Positions 9,106 to 17,538 of a stretch of DNA of 64,000 nt are shown one piece after another. Position 1 is the first letter of the stretch, and every line of letters begins with the position of its first letter. Below the pieces are notes generated by a model. The model was not told the DNA's origin and ran no database searches. It saw only the letters and a program-made list of their open reading frames with translations. The DNA is from Pseudomonas asgharzadehiana (GTDB lineage: Bacteria > Pseudomonadota > Gammaproteobacteria > Pseudomonadales > Pseudomonadaceae): contig NZ_CP077079.1 in NCBI RefSeq assembly GCF_019139815.1, positions 4,588,001 to 4,652,000 of the forward strand. Reading direction: 5' to 3'. The translations under genes were made by a program, and so were the position numbers.

Positions 9106-10091
9106 GCAGCGTCCTTATAGGCAGCCAGCGCCGCGTCGAGGCGCAGCCAATCGACCTCGGTGTCGGGCAGGCCGAAGCGCAGGCTGCTGTCGTGCACAAA
9201 CAGGCGCAGCAGAATGCCGCGCTGGGCCATGAATTCGTGCATGCGTTCGGCATGCGGAGTGATCAACCATTGGAACAAGGCGCAGCCGCCCTGCGGTTCA
9301 AAGCCATGGCGTTGCAGCAACTCGAACAAGCGCCGGCCGGCCTCCAGGCACCGGGCGCGCTGGTGCGCGTGGCCGGCGGTGTCGCGCAGGCACGCTTGGC
9401 CAAGCACCCGCGTCGGCCCACTGACCGCCCACGGCCCGACCTGCTCGGCGAGCAACTTGAGCAGCCGGCGCTCGGCCAGCACAAAGCCCAGCCGTACACC
9501 CGCCAGGCCGAAAAACTTGCCGAACGAGCGCAGTACAATCAGGCCAACCTGATGGGCCTGGCTCGCCAGGCTCAATTGCGGGGTCACGTCCATAAACGCT
9601 TCGTCCACCACCAGCCAGCCGCCGCGCTGGGCCAGCCGCGTGTGCCAATCCAGCAGGCGCTGCGGGCTGAGGCTCAGACCGGTGGGGTTGTTGGGGTTGA
9701 CCACCACCAGCACATCGAGGCCATCGAGGAAAAAGTCGACTTCCTGCTCCTGCACCTCACGCACCACGTAACCCGCGCGGCGCCAAGCTTCGGCGTGTTC
9801 GGCGTAGCACGGCGATAACACGCCGACCTTGCCCGCACGGCGCAGGCGTGGCAGCAACTGGATCGCCGCCTGGGAACCGGGCACCGGCAACACGTGCGCC
9901 GCGCCGTAATACTCGCCGGCGGCCTGCTCCAGGCCGTCGTCGGTTTCCGGCAGGCGCGCCCAAGCGCGTAGCGGTATCTCGGGGATCGGCCAGGGCCAGG
10001 GCGCAAGGCCGCTGGAGAGATCCAGCCAGTTGGCCTCGGCAATCCCGTATTGAACCGACGCTTTGCGCAGCCGACCACCGTGTTCAAGCAT
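9102..10091 (-). CDS. cobD: Threonine-phosphate decarboxylase
   Basis: 329 residues, a PLP enzyme of the histidinol-phosphate aminotransferase fold. It decarboxylates L-threonine phosphate to (R)-1-amino-2-propanol phosphate, the linker used by CbiB. PLP-lysine motif [15 protein letters not shown] lies at about residues 189-203, and NPNNPTG at about residue 133 is the usual substrate loop. It overlaps cbiB by eight bases. In Pseudomonas naming this gene is called cobC; cobD follows Salmonella. Confidence 0.93.
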   Translation of the reverse strand: MLEHGGRLRKASVQYGIAEANWLDLSSGLAPWPWPIPEIPLRAWARLPETDDGLEQAAGEYYGAAHVLPVPGSQAAIQLLPRLRRAGKVGVLSPCYAEHAEAWRRAGYVVREVQEQEVDFFLDGLDVLVVVNPNNPTGLSLSPQRLLDWHTRLAQRGGWLVVDEAFMDVTPQLSLASQAHQVGLIVLRSFGKFFGLAGVRLGFVLAERRLLKLLAEQVGPWAVSGPTRVLGQACLRDTAGHAHQRARCLEAGRRLFELLQRHGFEPQGGCALFQWLITPHAERMHEFMAQRGILLRLFVHDSSLRFGLPDTEVDWLRLDAALAAYKDAA

Positions 10092-10992
10092 AGAATTGCG
10101 CCCCCGCGCATAGGATCAGCAGCCACAGCCAAACGCCGCGCTGCACCAGTTGCCAGCCTCGTTCGATTGAATCGGCATCCGCCGCCGGGCCTTCGCCCAA
10201 TGGCGGGCGCTGGTGCAGCTCGCCGTGATAAATCGCCGCACCGCCCAATTCGACGCCCAGTGCGCCGGCCCCGGACGCCATCACCGGCCCCGCGTTGGGG
10301 CTGTCCCATGTCGGCCCCTGGGTACGCCAGCATTTGAGCGCCAGGGCGGTTTTGCCCAGCACCGCGTAGGTCAAGGCCACCAGGCGCGCAGGAATGTAGT
10401 TCAGTACGTCGTCGATTTTCGCCGCCGCCCAGCCAAAGCGTTCGAAGCGCTCATTGCGATAGCCCCACATGGCGTCGAGGGTATTGCTCAAACGGTAGAG
10501 CACCACCCCCGGTACGCCAGCGACCACGAACCAGAACAACGCGGCAAACACCGCATCACTGCCGTTTTCGAGCACCGATTCGGTGGCGGCACGGGCTACT
10601 TCGGTGCTGTCCAGCTCGCTGGTCTGGCGGCTCACCAGGTAACTCACCCGCGTGCGCGCTTCATCCAGGTCATCGCTGCGCAACGCCTGGGCGACAGGCA
10701 GTACATGTTCACCCAGGCTGCGCATGCCGAGGGCACAGTACAGCGCCAGAATCTCCAGCGCCCACCCGATATAGGGCGCCCACGACAGCGCGGTGGCCAG
10801 CAGCGTCAACGGCACCACGGCGATAAACCATGCCGTCACGCCATGGCTGCGCCAGCCACGGCCACCGCTATTGAAGCGTTGCTCGATGCGCCCGGCAAAA
10901 TTGCCGAACGCCACCAGCGGATGCCGACGCCTGGGTTCACCCAGCAGCGCATCCAACGCCACCCCGGCGACACACAGCAAGGCCACACTCAT
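10084..10992 (-). CDS. cbiB: Adenosylcobinamide-phosphate synthase
   Basis: 302 residues from the ATG at 10992, which overlaps the bluB stop (ATGA). A start five codons further upstream is possible but breaks the overlap pattern. It is a multi-pass membrane protein with [19 protein letters not shown] near the N-terminus, a family signature. It attaches the aminopropanol phosphate arm made by CobD to adenosylcobyric acid. Known as CobD in Pseudomonas denitrificans. Confidence 0.93.
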   Translation of the reverse strand: MSVALLCVAGVALDALLGEPRRRHPLVAFGNFAGRIEQRFNSGGRGWRSHGVTAWFIAVVPLTLLATALSWAPYIGWALEILALYCALGMRSLGEHVLPVAQALRSDDLDEARTRVSYLVSRQTSELDSTEVARAATESVLENGSDAVFAALFWFVVAGVPGVVLYRLSNTLDAMWGYRNERFERFGWAAAKIDDVLNYIPARLVALTYAVLGKTALALKCWRTQGPTWDSPNAGPVMASGAGALGVELGGAAIYHGELHQRPPLGEGPAADADSIERGWQLVQRGVWLWLLILCAGAQFYA

Positions 10993-11639
10993 TGACTCGC
11001 TCCCCACGTATTCTCATACAACATGTCTTTCAGCGGCCGCGGTTCGGCCCAGCCTTCGAGCTGCAACATCGGTGCCGGATAGAATTCGGCCACCGGCCCC
11101 AGGCACAGCACGGCCAGGGGTTTGGCGCCGGGCGGCAGGCCCAGCAGATCGGCCAGGGCCTGGGGGTCGAACAACGATACCCAGCCCATGCCCAGCCCTT
11201 CGACACGGGCAGCCAGCCATAGATTCTGGATCGCACAGGACAGCGAAGCCATGTCCATTTCCGGCAAGGTACGGCGGCCGAAAATGTGCCGCTCGCGATC
11301 ATCCATCAACGCCGCCACCAGTACTTCAGCGCAGTCGTGAATGCCTTCGACCTTGAGCTTCATGAATTCATCGGAACGTTCGCCCAGGGCTTGGGCGGTG
11401 CGCACGCGCTCTTCTTCGACCACTTGCTGGATTTGCCCACGCAGGTGGCGGTCGCTGATGCGGATAAAACGCCACGGCTGCATCAAACCCACACTGGGTG
11501 CCTGATGCGCGGCCTGGAGCAGGCGATGAAGCAATTCGGGAGCCACCGTACCGCCGCTGAAGTGGCGCATGTCGCGGCGCTCGGCGATGGCGCGGTAGAC
11601 GGCGTCGCGGTCGGCCGGGGCAAATGCGTTGTCGGTCAT
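10989..11639 (-). CDS. bluB: 5,6-dimethylbenzimidazole synthase
   Basis: 216 residues of the nitroreductase/BluB fold. The enzyme breaks down reduced FMN with oxygen to make 5,6-dimethylbenzimidazole, the lower ligand of B12. [15 protein letters not shown] at residues 12-26 and [12 protein letters not shown] at about residues 48-59 are typical FMN-contact segments. Its presence means the strain should make its own lower ligand aerobically and hand it to CobT. The ATG overlaps the cobB stop, and the cobB end at this junction is made of REP repeat sequence, so bluB probably depends on translational coupling. Confidence 0.93.
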   Translation of the reverse strand: MTDNAFAPADRDAVYRAIAERRDMRHFSGGTVAPELLHRLLQAAHQAPSVGLMQPWRFIRISDRHLRGQIQQVVEEERVRTAQALGERSDEFMKLKVEGIHDCAEVLVAALMDDRERHIFGRRTLPEMDMASLSCAIQNLWLAARVEGLGMGWVSLFDPQALADLLGLPPGAKPLAVLCLGPVAEFYPAPMLQLEGWAEPRPLKDMLYENTWGASQ

Positions 11640-12964
11640 GGCCCTATCGAGGGCAAGCCCCCTCCCACATTGGGTGCAAACAAGGCGGCGACCGCTGATG
11701 GGTTCGACGGGAAATAAAAGTGCACATAAGAGGCTGTCATCCGCCCCTGTCGGTAAACCGCCTCGGCACCGCGCCCACCGTTAGGGCTCAGGCCACGGGC
11801 AATCGGCTGGCACTCGGTGCTGGTCAGGGAATGGTGATACGTGTGCCCACGCAACACGCCTTCCGGCAGTTCGACGCTTTGCAGGGCCAGGGCCGCGAGT
11901 TTCTTTTGCATCACCGCATCGCCCGGTAAAAGGCCGAGCAGTTCGGCACGGTTGCCGTCGACGTCGGTGAGCGAGTCCAGCAGGTAGAGCATGCCGCCGC
12001 ATTCGGCGAGCAACGGCTTGCCGGCGGCGTGGTGGGCGCGGATGGCAGCGAGCATCGGGGTATTTTCCGACAGCGCCTGGTGGTGCAGTTCCGGGTAACC
12101 ACCGGGCAGATAGAGGCTGTCGGCGTCGGGCAGTGCGTGATCATGGATCGGCGAAAAGAAGCTCAACTGAGCCCCCATCGCTCGCAGCAGGTCGAGGCTG
12201 GCGCCGTAGGTGAACGCGAAGGCTTCGTCACGGGCGACGGCGATGCGCACGCCCTTGAGCAATGGCTCCGCCTCGATCACCTGCGGTGCGGCGAAGGCCA
12301 CCGGCGGCGGCAGCGCGACTTCGCAACTACCGCCCAGGGCTTGGGCGGCGGCGTCCAGGCGCATATCGAGATCATTCAATTCGCTGGCCTGCACCAGCCC
12401 CAGGTGACGACTGGGCAGCTCGATACCGGTCTCACGTGACAACGCGCCGTACCAGCGCAGGCCTTCGGTGAGGCTGCCTTCGAGCAACTGCGCATGGCGC
12501 AGCGTGCCGACGCGGTTGGCCAGTACCCCGGCAAACGGCAGGTCCGGCTGATAGCGCGCCAGGCCCAATGCCAGCGCGCCAAAGGTCTGGGCCATGGCGG
12601 TGCCGTCGATCACGCCCAACACCGGCACGCCGAAGTGCCGCGCCAGGTCGGCGCTGGACGGCGTGCCGTCGAACAGGCCCATCACGCCCTCGATCAGGAT
12701 CAGGTCCGCCTCCCCCGCCGCTTCCCACAACAAGCGGCGACTTTCCTGCTCGCCCACCATCCACATGTCCAATTGATAAACCGGCGCACCGCTGGCGCGC
12801 TCATGGATCATCGGGTCCAGAAAGTCCGGGCCGCATTTGAACACGCGCACGTTGCGCCCCAGGTTACGATGCAAACGGGCGAGCGCGGCGGTGACGGTGG
12901 TTTTGCCCTGGCCGGACGCCGGAGCGGCGATCAATACAGCCGGGCAATGACGGGGCGGGTTCAC
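11636..12964 (-). CDS. cobB: Hydrogenobyrinic acid a,c-diamide synthase (cobyrinate a,c-diamide synthase)
   Basis: 442 residues. It amidates the a and c carboxylates using glutamine and ATP. The P-loop ASGQGKTTV is at about residues 16-24, the amidotransferase Cys is in AECGGMLYL at about residue 320, and the conserved His is in ASYVHFYFPSNP near the end. The natural family end is close to that motif. Here about eleven extra residues ([11 protein letters not shown]) follow FAP, and they are encoded by a REP repeat at 11643-11669. Start overlaps the cobO stop by four bases. Confidence 0.95.
   Translation of the reverse strand: MNPPRHCPAVLIAAPASGQGKTTVTAALARLHRNLGRNVRVFKCGPDFLDPMIHERASGAPVYQLDMWMVGEQESRRLLWEAAGEADLILIEGVMGLFDGTPSSADLARHFGVPVLGVIDGTAMAQTFGALALGLARYQPDLPFAGVLANRVGTLRHAQLLEGSLTEGLRWYGALSRETGIELPSRHLGLVQASELNDLDMRLDAAAQALGGSCEVALPPPVAFAAPQVIEAEPLLKGVRIAVARDEAFAFTYGASLDLLRAMGAQLSFFSPIHDHALPDADSLYLPGGYPELHHQALSENTPMLAAIRAHHAAGKPLLAECGGMLYLLDSLTDVDGNRAELLGLLPGDAVMQKKLAALALQSVELPEGVLRGHTYHHSLTSTECQPIARGLSPNGGRGAEAVYRQGRMTASYVHFYFPSNPSAVAALFAPNVGGGLPSIGP
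11643..11669 (-). repeat. REP repeat inside the 3' end of cobB
   Basis: On the minus strand the bases read TGTGGGAGGGGGCTTGCCCT followed by CGATAGG. This is the same repeat that occurs intergenically at 21442, 28907 and 63915. Here it is read as codons and supplies the last residues of CobB just before the bluB start. Confidence 0.85.
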
Positions 12965-13572
12965 AGTTCGACGCCCTTCTGTGCCTTGATACCGGCCTGG
13001 AACGCATGCTTGAGCATGCCCATTTCAGTGACGGTGTCGCCCATTTCGATCAACTCGGGCTTGGCGCCACGGCCGGTGACGACCACGTGTTGCATCGGTG
13101 GGCGGGCTTGCAGGTCGCTCAGAACATGATCGAGGTCGAGGTAGCCATGCTTGAGGGCAATATTGAGCTCATCCAGCACCACCAGGCCAATGGACGGGTC
13201 TTGCAGTAATTGGCGCGACACGGCCCAGGCGGCTTCGGCGGCGGCAATATCGCGCTGCCGGTCCTGGGTTTCCCAAGTGAAGCCTTCGCCCATCACGTGA
13301 AAGCGCACTTGCTCGGGGAAACGGCGGAAAAACAATTCTTCGCCGGTACTGTTACGCCCCTTGATGAACTGCACCACGCCGCACTGCATGCCATGGCCCA
13401 TGGCGCGGGCGAGCATGCCGAATGCCGAGCTGCTCTTGCCTTTGCCATTACCGGTGAGCACCAATAGCAAGCCGCATTCATTGGGTGAATTGGCGATGCG
13501 CTCGTCGATCACGGCTTTTTTGCGCAGCATGCGTGCCAGGTGGCGTTCATCGCGGTCGGGGGTATCGGTCAT
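12961..13572 (-). CDS. cobO: Cob(I)yrinic acid a,c-diamide adenosyltransferase
   Basis: 203 residues of the CobA/CobO type. It transfers the 5'-deoxyadenosyl group from ATP to the cobalt. P-loop GNGKGKSS is at residues 41-48, and VVLDELNIAL at about residues 126-135 is a family motif. It is the first gene of the operon, with GGAGAGC just before the ATG, and sits behind a cobalamin riboswitch. The upstream ring-building genes and the cobalt chelatase are not in this window. Confidence 0.96.
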   Translation of the reverse strand: MTDTPDRDERHLARMLRKKAVIDERIANSPNECGLLLVLTGNGKGKSSSAFGMLARAMGHGMQCGVVQFIKGRNSTGEELFFRRFPEQVRFHVMGEGFTWETQDRQRDIAAAEAAWAVSRQLLQDPSIGLVVLDELNIALKHGYLDLDHVLSDLQARPPMQHVVVTGRGAKPELIEMGDTVTEMGMLKHAFQAGIKAQKGVEL

Positions 13573-13618
13573 GGCAGCTCTCCGTTGGGGCTGAACAAAA
13601 ACGGCGGGCAGGGAAAAG

Positions 13619-13660
13619 AAAAAACAGACAGCCAAGCATCGCCCACCGTGATGCTGTTGG
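13619..13660 (-). terminator. Riboswitch expression platform: probable attenuator hairpin
   Basis: On the minus strand AACAGCATC pairs with GATGCT..GCTGT and a run of six T residues follows, about 50 bases before cobO. Placed right after the riboswitch aptamer, it looks like a terminator that forms when B12 is bound. The pairing was done by eye. Confidence 0.6.
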
Positions 13661-13880
13661 ATGATCCTGGCCGGTCTCCGGGCTCATGAGTGGCGTTCTG
13701 AAGCGAACAGGCCGACGCTGCGCCTTCCCATATCGCGAGCGATACAGTGGCTCAATGCAGGGTCTTGACTCATTTACCGTTGCGGGGGCAGCGCCGGAAT
13801 TGCGGCGGCGCTGTGTATAAGCGCGCTCACTCACCGGCTTCCCTGTTTCACTCTGTCGACCCACGGGTCACAGAGCACCT
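13660..13880 (-). ncRNA. Cobalamin riboswitch
   Basis: Read on the minus strand, the leader contains the conserved elements in order: AGGTGCT, GTGAAACAGGGAAGCCGGTG, CGCTGCCCCCGCAACGGTAA, GCCACTGT, TATGGGAAGGCGC, and CATGAGCCCGGAGACCGGCC. These are the diagnostic segments of the adenosylcobalamin aptamer, including the B12 box region. It controls the cob operon that starts at 13572, presumably switching it off when cobalamin is plentiful. Confidence 0.97.
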
Positions 13881-13913
13881 GGAACAAGCGGCGAAGGTTA
13901 GTGGGTTGGAGGG

Positions 13914-13982
13914 CTAGCTGCAAGCGTCAAGCCTAAAGCTACAAGCAGGCATTGCGCCGTCTTGCAGCTTTAAGCGTGCAAC
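13914..13982. repeat. Imperfect palindromic repeat rich in AAGC/GCTT
   Basis: AGCTGCAAG (13916-13924) and CTTGCAGCT (13961-13969) are exact inverse copies, with more AAGC-type units between and beside them. It lies between the riboswitch leader and the 3' end of the NlpC gene. A similar AAGC-rich hairpin follows the porin gene at 62980. It may be a second class of intergenic repeat or a terminator stem. Confidence 0.5.
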
Positions 13983-13994
13983 GTGGCATTGATT

Positions 13995-14534
13995 CTAAGG
14001 ATTACGCGCCAGATTGCCCGGCAATACGCGCTTGGCACTCAGGTAAGCATTCTGCCAATACGCTTTGGACAGGGTGTCCAGTTTCACCGTGCCACCGGTT
14101 TGCGGCGCATGGACAAAGCGACCTTCACCCACGTAGATCCCAGCATGGCTGACCTGCGAGCCACCACCGGTGGCGAAGAACAATAGGTCGCCGGTTTGCA
14201 GGTTCTGCTCGCTCACATCCTGGGCGCGCATCACGATCAGCTCGCGCGTGGTGCGTGGCAGGGAAATGCCGGCGGCGTCGCGGTAGACAAAGCCGATCAG
14301 GCCGCTGCAATCAAAACCGGAGTCTGGCGTGTTACCGCCCCAGCGATAAGGCGTGCCGACCAGGCCCAGCGCACGAAAGAGCACGTCTTCGGCAGCAGGC
14401 GAAAAGTTCTGGGTGGAATAATTGAACACCGGCTTGGGCTTGACCGCGATGGGCGCGGGCGGCGGTGTGCGGCTGGCGCAGGCGCTGAGAAGCGCGGCGC
14501 AAACAATTAGAATCAGGCGGGCCGAGGTCGACAT
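13995..14534 (-). CDS. NlpC/P60 family lipoprotein, cell-wall peptidase
   Basis: 179 residues. The signal peptide ends in a lipobox (LSAC, Cys at about residue 19), so the protein is lipid-anchored. A C40 peptidase domain fills the rest: catalytic Cys in FDCSGLIGF (about residue 75), His in VSHAGIYVG (about 128), and a third polar residue near FVHAPQ. Members cut the D-Glu-meso-DAP bond in peptidoglycan stem peptides. A paralogue follows directly upstream in the same direction. No obvious specificity domain is seen besides the catalytic one. Confidence 0.9.
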   Translation of the reverse strand: MSTSARLILIVCAALLSACASRTPPPAPIAVKPKPVFNYSTQNFSPAAEDVLFRALGLVGTPYRWGGNTPDSGFDCSGLIGFVYRDAAGISLPRTTRELIVMRAQDVSEQNLQTGDLLFFATGGGSQVSHAGIYVGEGRFVHAPQTGGTVKLDTLSKAYWQNAYLSAKRVLPGNLARNP

Positions 14535-14678
14535 GTGCAGAACAATCCTGGTCTGGATGCGGCTTTCGCTGCCGAACGCTGAAAACCAGAACGCGCAAGC
14601 AAAGCTCGCGCGAACGGGTTACAACAATATCCAGGGATTCTAGCGCTTACGCGTCAAACTTCAAGTATCACTTTAAGT

Positions 14679-15308
14679 TTACTTACTGGCGGTAACCGTA
14701 GTCGGGGCCATGGCGAGTGCGCGCTTGGCTTCGATGAAGGTTTTGCTCCAGTAGCTGTCACCCAGGCTGTCGACTCGCACACCGCCACTGCGACGGCTGC
14801 TGGAGTGGATAAACTGGTTGTCACCCAAGTAGATACCGGCGTGACTGACACGACCACGGCCTGCCGTACTGAAGAAAAGCAGATCACCGGGCTTGAGGTT
14901 GTTGCGTGCGACCAACGGTGCTTTCACGTTGATCATTTCGCGCGTGGAGCGTGGCAGGTTCATGCCGGCTTCTTCGCGAAACAGATAGCCGATAAAACCG
15001 CTGCAATCGAAACCGGCTTCGGAGGTACCTCCGAAACGGTAACGGGTACCGATCAGGGACATGCCGCGTTCTAGGATACTGTCGGCCAGAACTGGAAGCT
15101 GGTAAGGCTTGTTGCCGGAGAAATCGGCCAGTTCTTTCTCGGTTGCCAGCTCTTCTTCATAAACGGAAGCAGACTGCGCAGCGACGAATTTTGCCTGGGA
15201 CTGTTGTTGAGGCTTCTGCTGCTCTGCCACTTGTTGAGGGTGGGAGGCGCAACCAAACAACAGGGTAACGAGTGCGAGAGGCACGAGGGGTGCGAAGCGA
15301 TTTAGCAT
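14679..15308 (-). CDS. NlpC/P60 family lipoprotein, cell-wall peptidase (second copy)
   Basis: 209 residues from the ATG at 15308; a GTG two codons upstream is the alternative. Lipobox LFGC is at about residues 16-19. A Gln-rich linker (QQVAEQQKPQQQSQ) is followed by the C40 domain with Cys in FDCSGFIGYLF, His in VSHAGIYLG and another His in FIHSSSR. It resembles its downstream neighbour along the whole catalytic part and is probably an old tandem duplication. The longer N-terminal linker suggests a different reach into the wall. Likely a murein endopeptidase of the Spr/MepS type. Confidence 0.9.
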   Translation of the reverse strand: MLNRFAPLVPLALVTLLFGCASHPQQVAEQQKPQQQSQAKFVAAQSASVYEEELATEKELADFSGNKPYQLPVLADSILERGMSLIGTRYRFGGTSEAGFDCSGFIGYLFREEAGMNLPRSTREMINVKAPLVARNNLKPGDLLFFSTAGRGRVSHAGIYLGDNQFIHSSSRRSGGVRVDSLGDSYWSKTFIEAKRALAMAPTTVTASK

Positions 15309-15517
15309 GGGCACGACCGTGGCTGATGTGTAAAGAAGCCGAGACTATGCCCTCTATCACATCGATTTGCAAATTCAATCGTGCGCTATGTGACTTCGCG
15401 ATTGGACCGTGACATCTAAGCCCTGATTCCAATTAATGACGTAAATGCGTAGCCCGCCGGGCTCAGACGTAGGTTTTCTGGCGCCTGAAAAGTGCCGAAT
15501 CGTGACAAATCAACGTG

Positions 15518-16222
15518 TTACCAACCCAACGTCTCTTTGAGAAAAGGGATCGTCAATTTTCGTTGCGCCTGCAAAGAGGCCTGATCGAGCTGCTCAAGCA
15601 AATCGAACAAGGCGCTCATGCTGCGGGTACCGCGGGTGAGGATAAAGTGCCCCACTTCGTCGGTGAGGTGCAGGCCACGACGGGATGCACGCAATTGCAG
15701 GGCGCGCAGCTTGTCTTCGTCGGACAGGGGGCGCATCTGGAAGATCAGCGCCAGGGTCAGGCGTGACTTGAGGTCGGCCAACTTGACCGGCAATTCCCGA
15801 GGCGACGTGGCGGCGGCAATCAGCAAGCGCCGGCCGCTGTCACGCAAGCGATTGAATAAATGGAACAGCGCCTCTTCCCAATCCGCCTTGCCGGCGATCA
15901 CCTGCAGGTCATCCAGGCACACCAGTTCGTACTGTTCAAGGTTGTCGAAGATGCCGATGCCGCGATCCATCAGCTCAGCCAACGGCAGGTATACCGCCGG
16001 CTCACCCATTTGCTCGAAGCGCAGGCAGGCGGCCTGCAACAGGTGGGTACGCCCCACGCCATGCTTGCCCCACAGATAGATCAGGCTTTCAGTCCACCCG
16101 GCGTCGGCTTCGCAGAGCCGCTCGACATAGCCGAGTGCAGCGGCATTGGCGCCTGGGTAGTAATTGATAAAGGTGGCGTCATCACGCAGACGCACACCTA
16201 AGGGCAGCTGAATCGGTTTCAT
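15518..16222 (-). CDS. hda: DnaA regulatory inactivator Hda
   Basis: 234 residues. The N-terminus MKPIQLPLGV holds the beta-clamp binding motif QLPLGV. An AAA+ domain related to DnaA follows, with a Walker A-like GKHGVGRTH at about residues 52-60 and Walker B VCLDDLQVI at about 100-108. Hda bound to the sliding clamp stimulates ATP hydrolysis by DnaA and so prevents over-initiation. The order Hda, PerM-like, DUF2066, then purM on the other strand is the arrangement I recall from P. aeruginosa. Confidence 0.93.
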   Translation of the reverse strand: MKPIQLPLGVRLRDDATFINYYPGANAAALGYVERLCEADAGWTESLIYLWGKHGVGRTHLLQAACLRFEQMGEPAVYLPLAELMDRGIGIFDNLEQYELVCLDDLQVIAGKADWEEALFHLFNRLRDSGRRLLIAAATSPRELPVKLADLKSRLTLALIFQMRPLSDEDKLRALQLRASRRGLHLTDEVGHFILTRGTRSMSALFDLLEQLDQASLQAQRKLTIPFLKETLGW

Positions 16223-16391
16223 GCTGACTGAACGGCTCCCATCGAACCGTTAGTGGCCTCTGTGTAAAGTTTGCAAAGTTTATACCCGTGAAGCCGGGCG
16301 CACAATGCAGCAGACCACAAGCAAAATCAAAGGTTTGCGTTAACTTGCCGGTTTTTTGCGGTTTGTTTGACGGCACAGGGCCATAAACGCC

Positions 16392-16413
16392 AAACCCGGC
16401 CGAAGCCGGGTTT
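16392..16413. terminator. Hairpin terminator
   Basis: AAACCCGGC-CGAA-GCCGGGTTT is a perfect nine-base-pair stem with a tetraloop, 13 bases past the stop of the AI-2E family gene. The T run is short. Confidence 0.7.
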
Positions 16414-16425
16414 GTGACGCCGCGA

Positions 16426-17499
16426 TTACAACTCGGGGTCTTCGACGCCCGTGTACACCTCGGAATCCTTGTACAAATCATGTACATGGCGCACCAGCAC
16501 CATAATCACCGCCGCCACCGGCAGCGCCAGGAGGATGCCCGTAAAGCCAAACAGCTCGCCGCCCGCCAGGATCGCAAAGATCACCGCCACGGGGTGCAGG
16601 CCGATTCGATCGCCCACCAGCAATGGGGTGAGCACCATGCCTTCCAGGGCCTGGCCGACCATGAATACCGCAACAATGCCCAGCATCGGGTAAAGGTCAC
16701 CGCCAAACTGGAACAGCCCGGCCACCAGCGCCGCACCGATACCAATCACAAACCCCATGTACGGCACGATGGCGGCCAAGCCAGCGATCAGGCCGATCAA
16801 CAGGCCCAGCTCCAAGCCTATCGCCATCAAGCCGGCGGCGTAGATGATTCCCAGTGCCAGCATCACCAGCAACTGCCCGCGCACGAACGCCCCGAGCACT
16901 TCATGACACTCACCGGCCAGGGCGACGATGCGCTCCTCGCGGTTGCGCGGCAGCAGGCTGCGGATCTTGGCCATCATCACATCCCAATCGCGCAGCAAAT
17001 AGAACGCTACCACCGGGATCAGCACCAGGTTGGTCAGCCAGCCGATCAATGCCAGGCTGGAGGCGGTGGCCTGGCTGAGGATCACACCCACGATATCGGT
17101 GGTCTGGCCCATATGTTCGCTGATCGCCGCCTTGACCTTGTCGAACTTCCAGAAGCCGTCCGACAGCCCGAGCTTGGCCTGGGCCCACGGCATCGCCGTG
17201 TGTTGCAACCAGTCGAGCATCTGTGGCGCCAGTTCATAGAGGCGGAACAATTGCTTGGCCAACATCGGCACCAGCACCAATACCAACGCGGTGATGATCA
17301 GGGTAAACAGCGCGAACACCGCGACAACCCCCAAGGTCCGCGACAGCCCGGCCTTCTCCAGGCGATCCACCACGGGATCGAACAGATAGGCGAGCAACAA
17401 CGCAACCAGGAACGGCGTCAGGATCGAATGCAGCAAGAACACAAAAACGCACAGCAGGACAATCCCGCCAAGCCACACCCAACGACGCGTATCCGCCAT
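16426..17499 (-). CDS. AI-2E/PerM family membrane protein
   Basis: 357 residues from the ATG at 17499, chosen because GGAG lies six bases upstream; four more codons are open before it. Hydrophobic helices occur in the family pattern, two at the N-terminus, a soluble stretch around residues 65-140, then several at the C-terminus. The segment AIVPYMGFVIG at about residues 240-250 is typical of the family. Members are called AI-2 exporters or PerM permeases, but the substrate is usually unknown, as here. Confidence 0.85.
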   Translation of the reverse strand: MADTRRWVWLGGIVLLCVFVFLLHSILTPFLVALLLAYLFDPVVDRLEKAGLSRTLGVVAVFALFTLIITALVLVLVPMLAKQLFRLYELAPQMLDWLQHTAMPWAQAKLGLSDGFWKFDKVKAAISEHMGQTTDIVGVILSQATASSLALIGWLTNLVLIPVVAFYLLRDWDVMMAKIRSLLPRNREERIVALAGECHEVLGAFVRGQLLVMLALGIIYAAGLMAIGLELGLLIGLIAGLAAIVPYMGFVIGIGAALVAGLFQFGGDLYPMLGIVAVFMVGQALEGMVLTPLLVGDRIGLHPVAVIFAILAGGELFGFTGILLALPVAAVIMVLVRHVHDLYKDSEVYTGVEDPEL

Positions 17500-17538
17500 A
17501 CACCACTCCATGCTTCTATCTATATAAGGAAGAACTGT

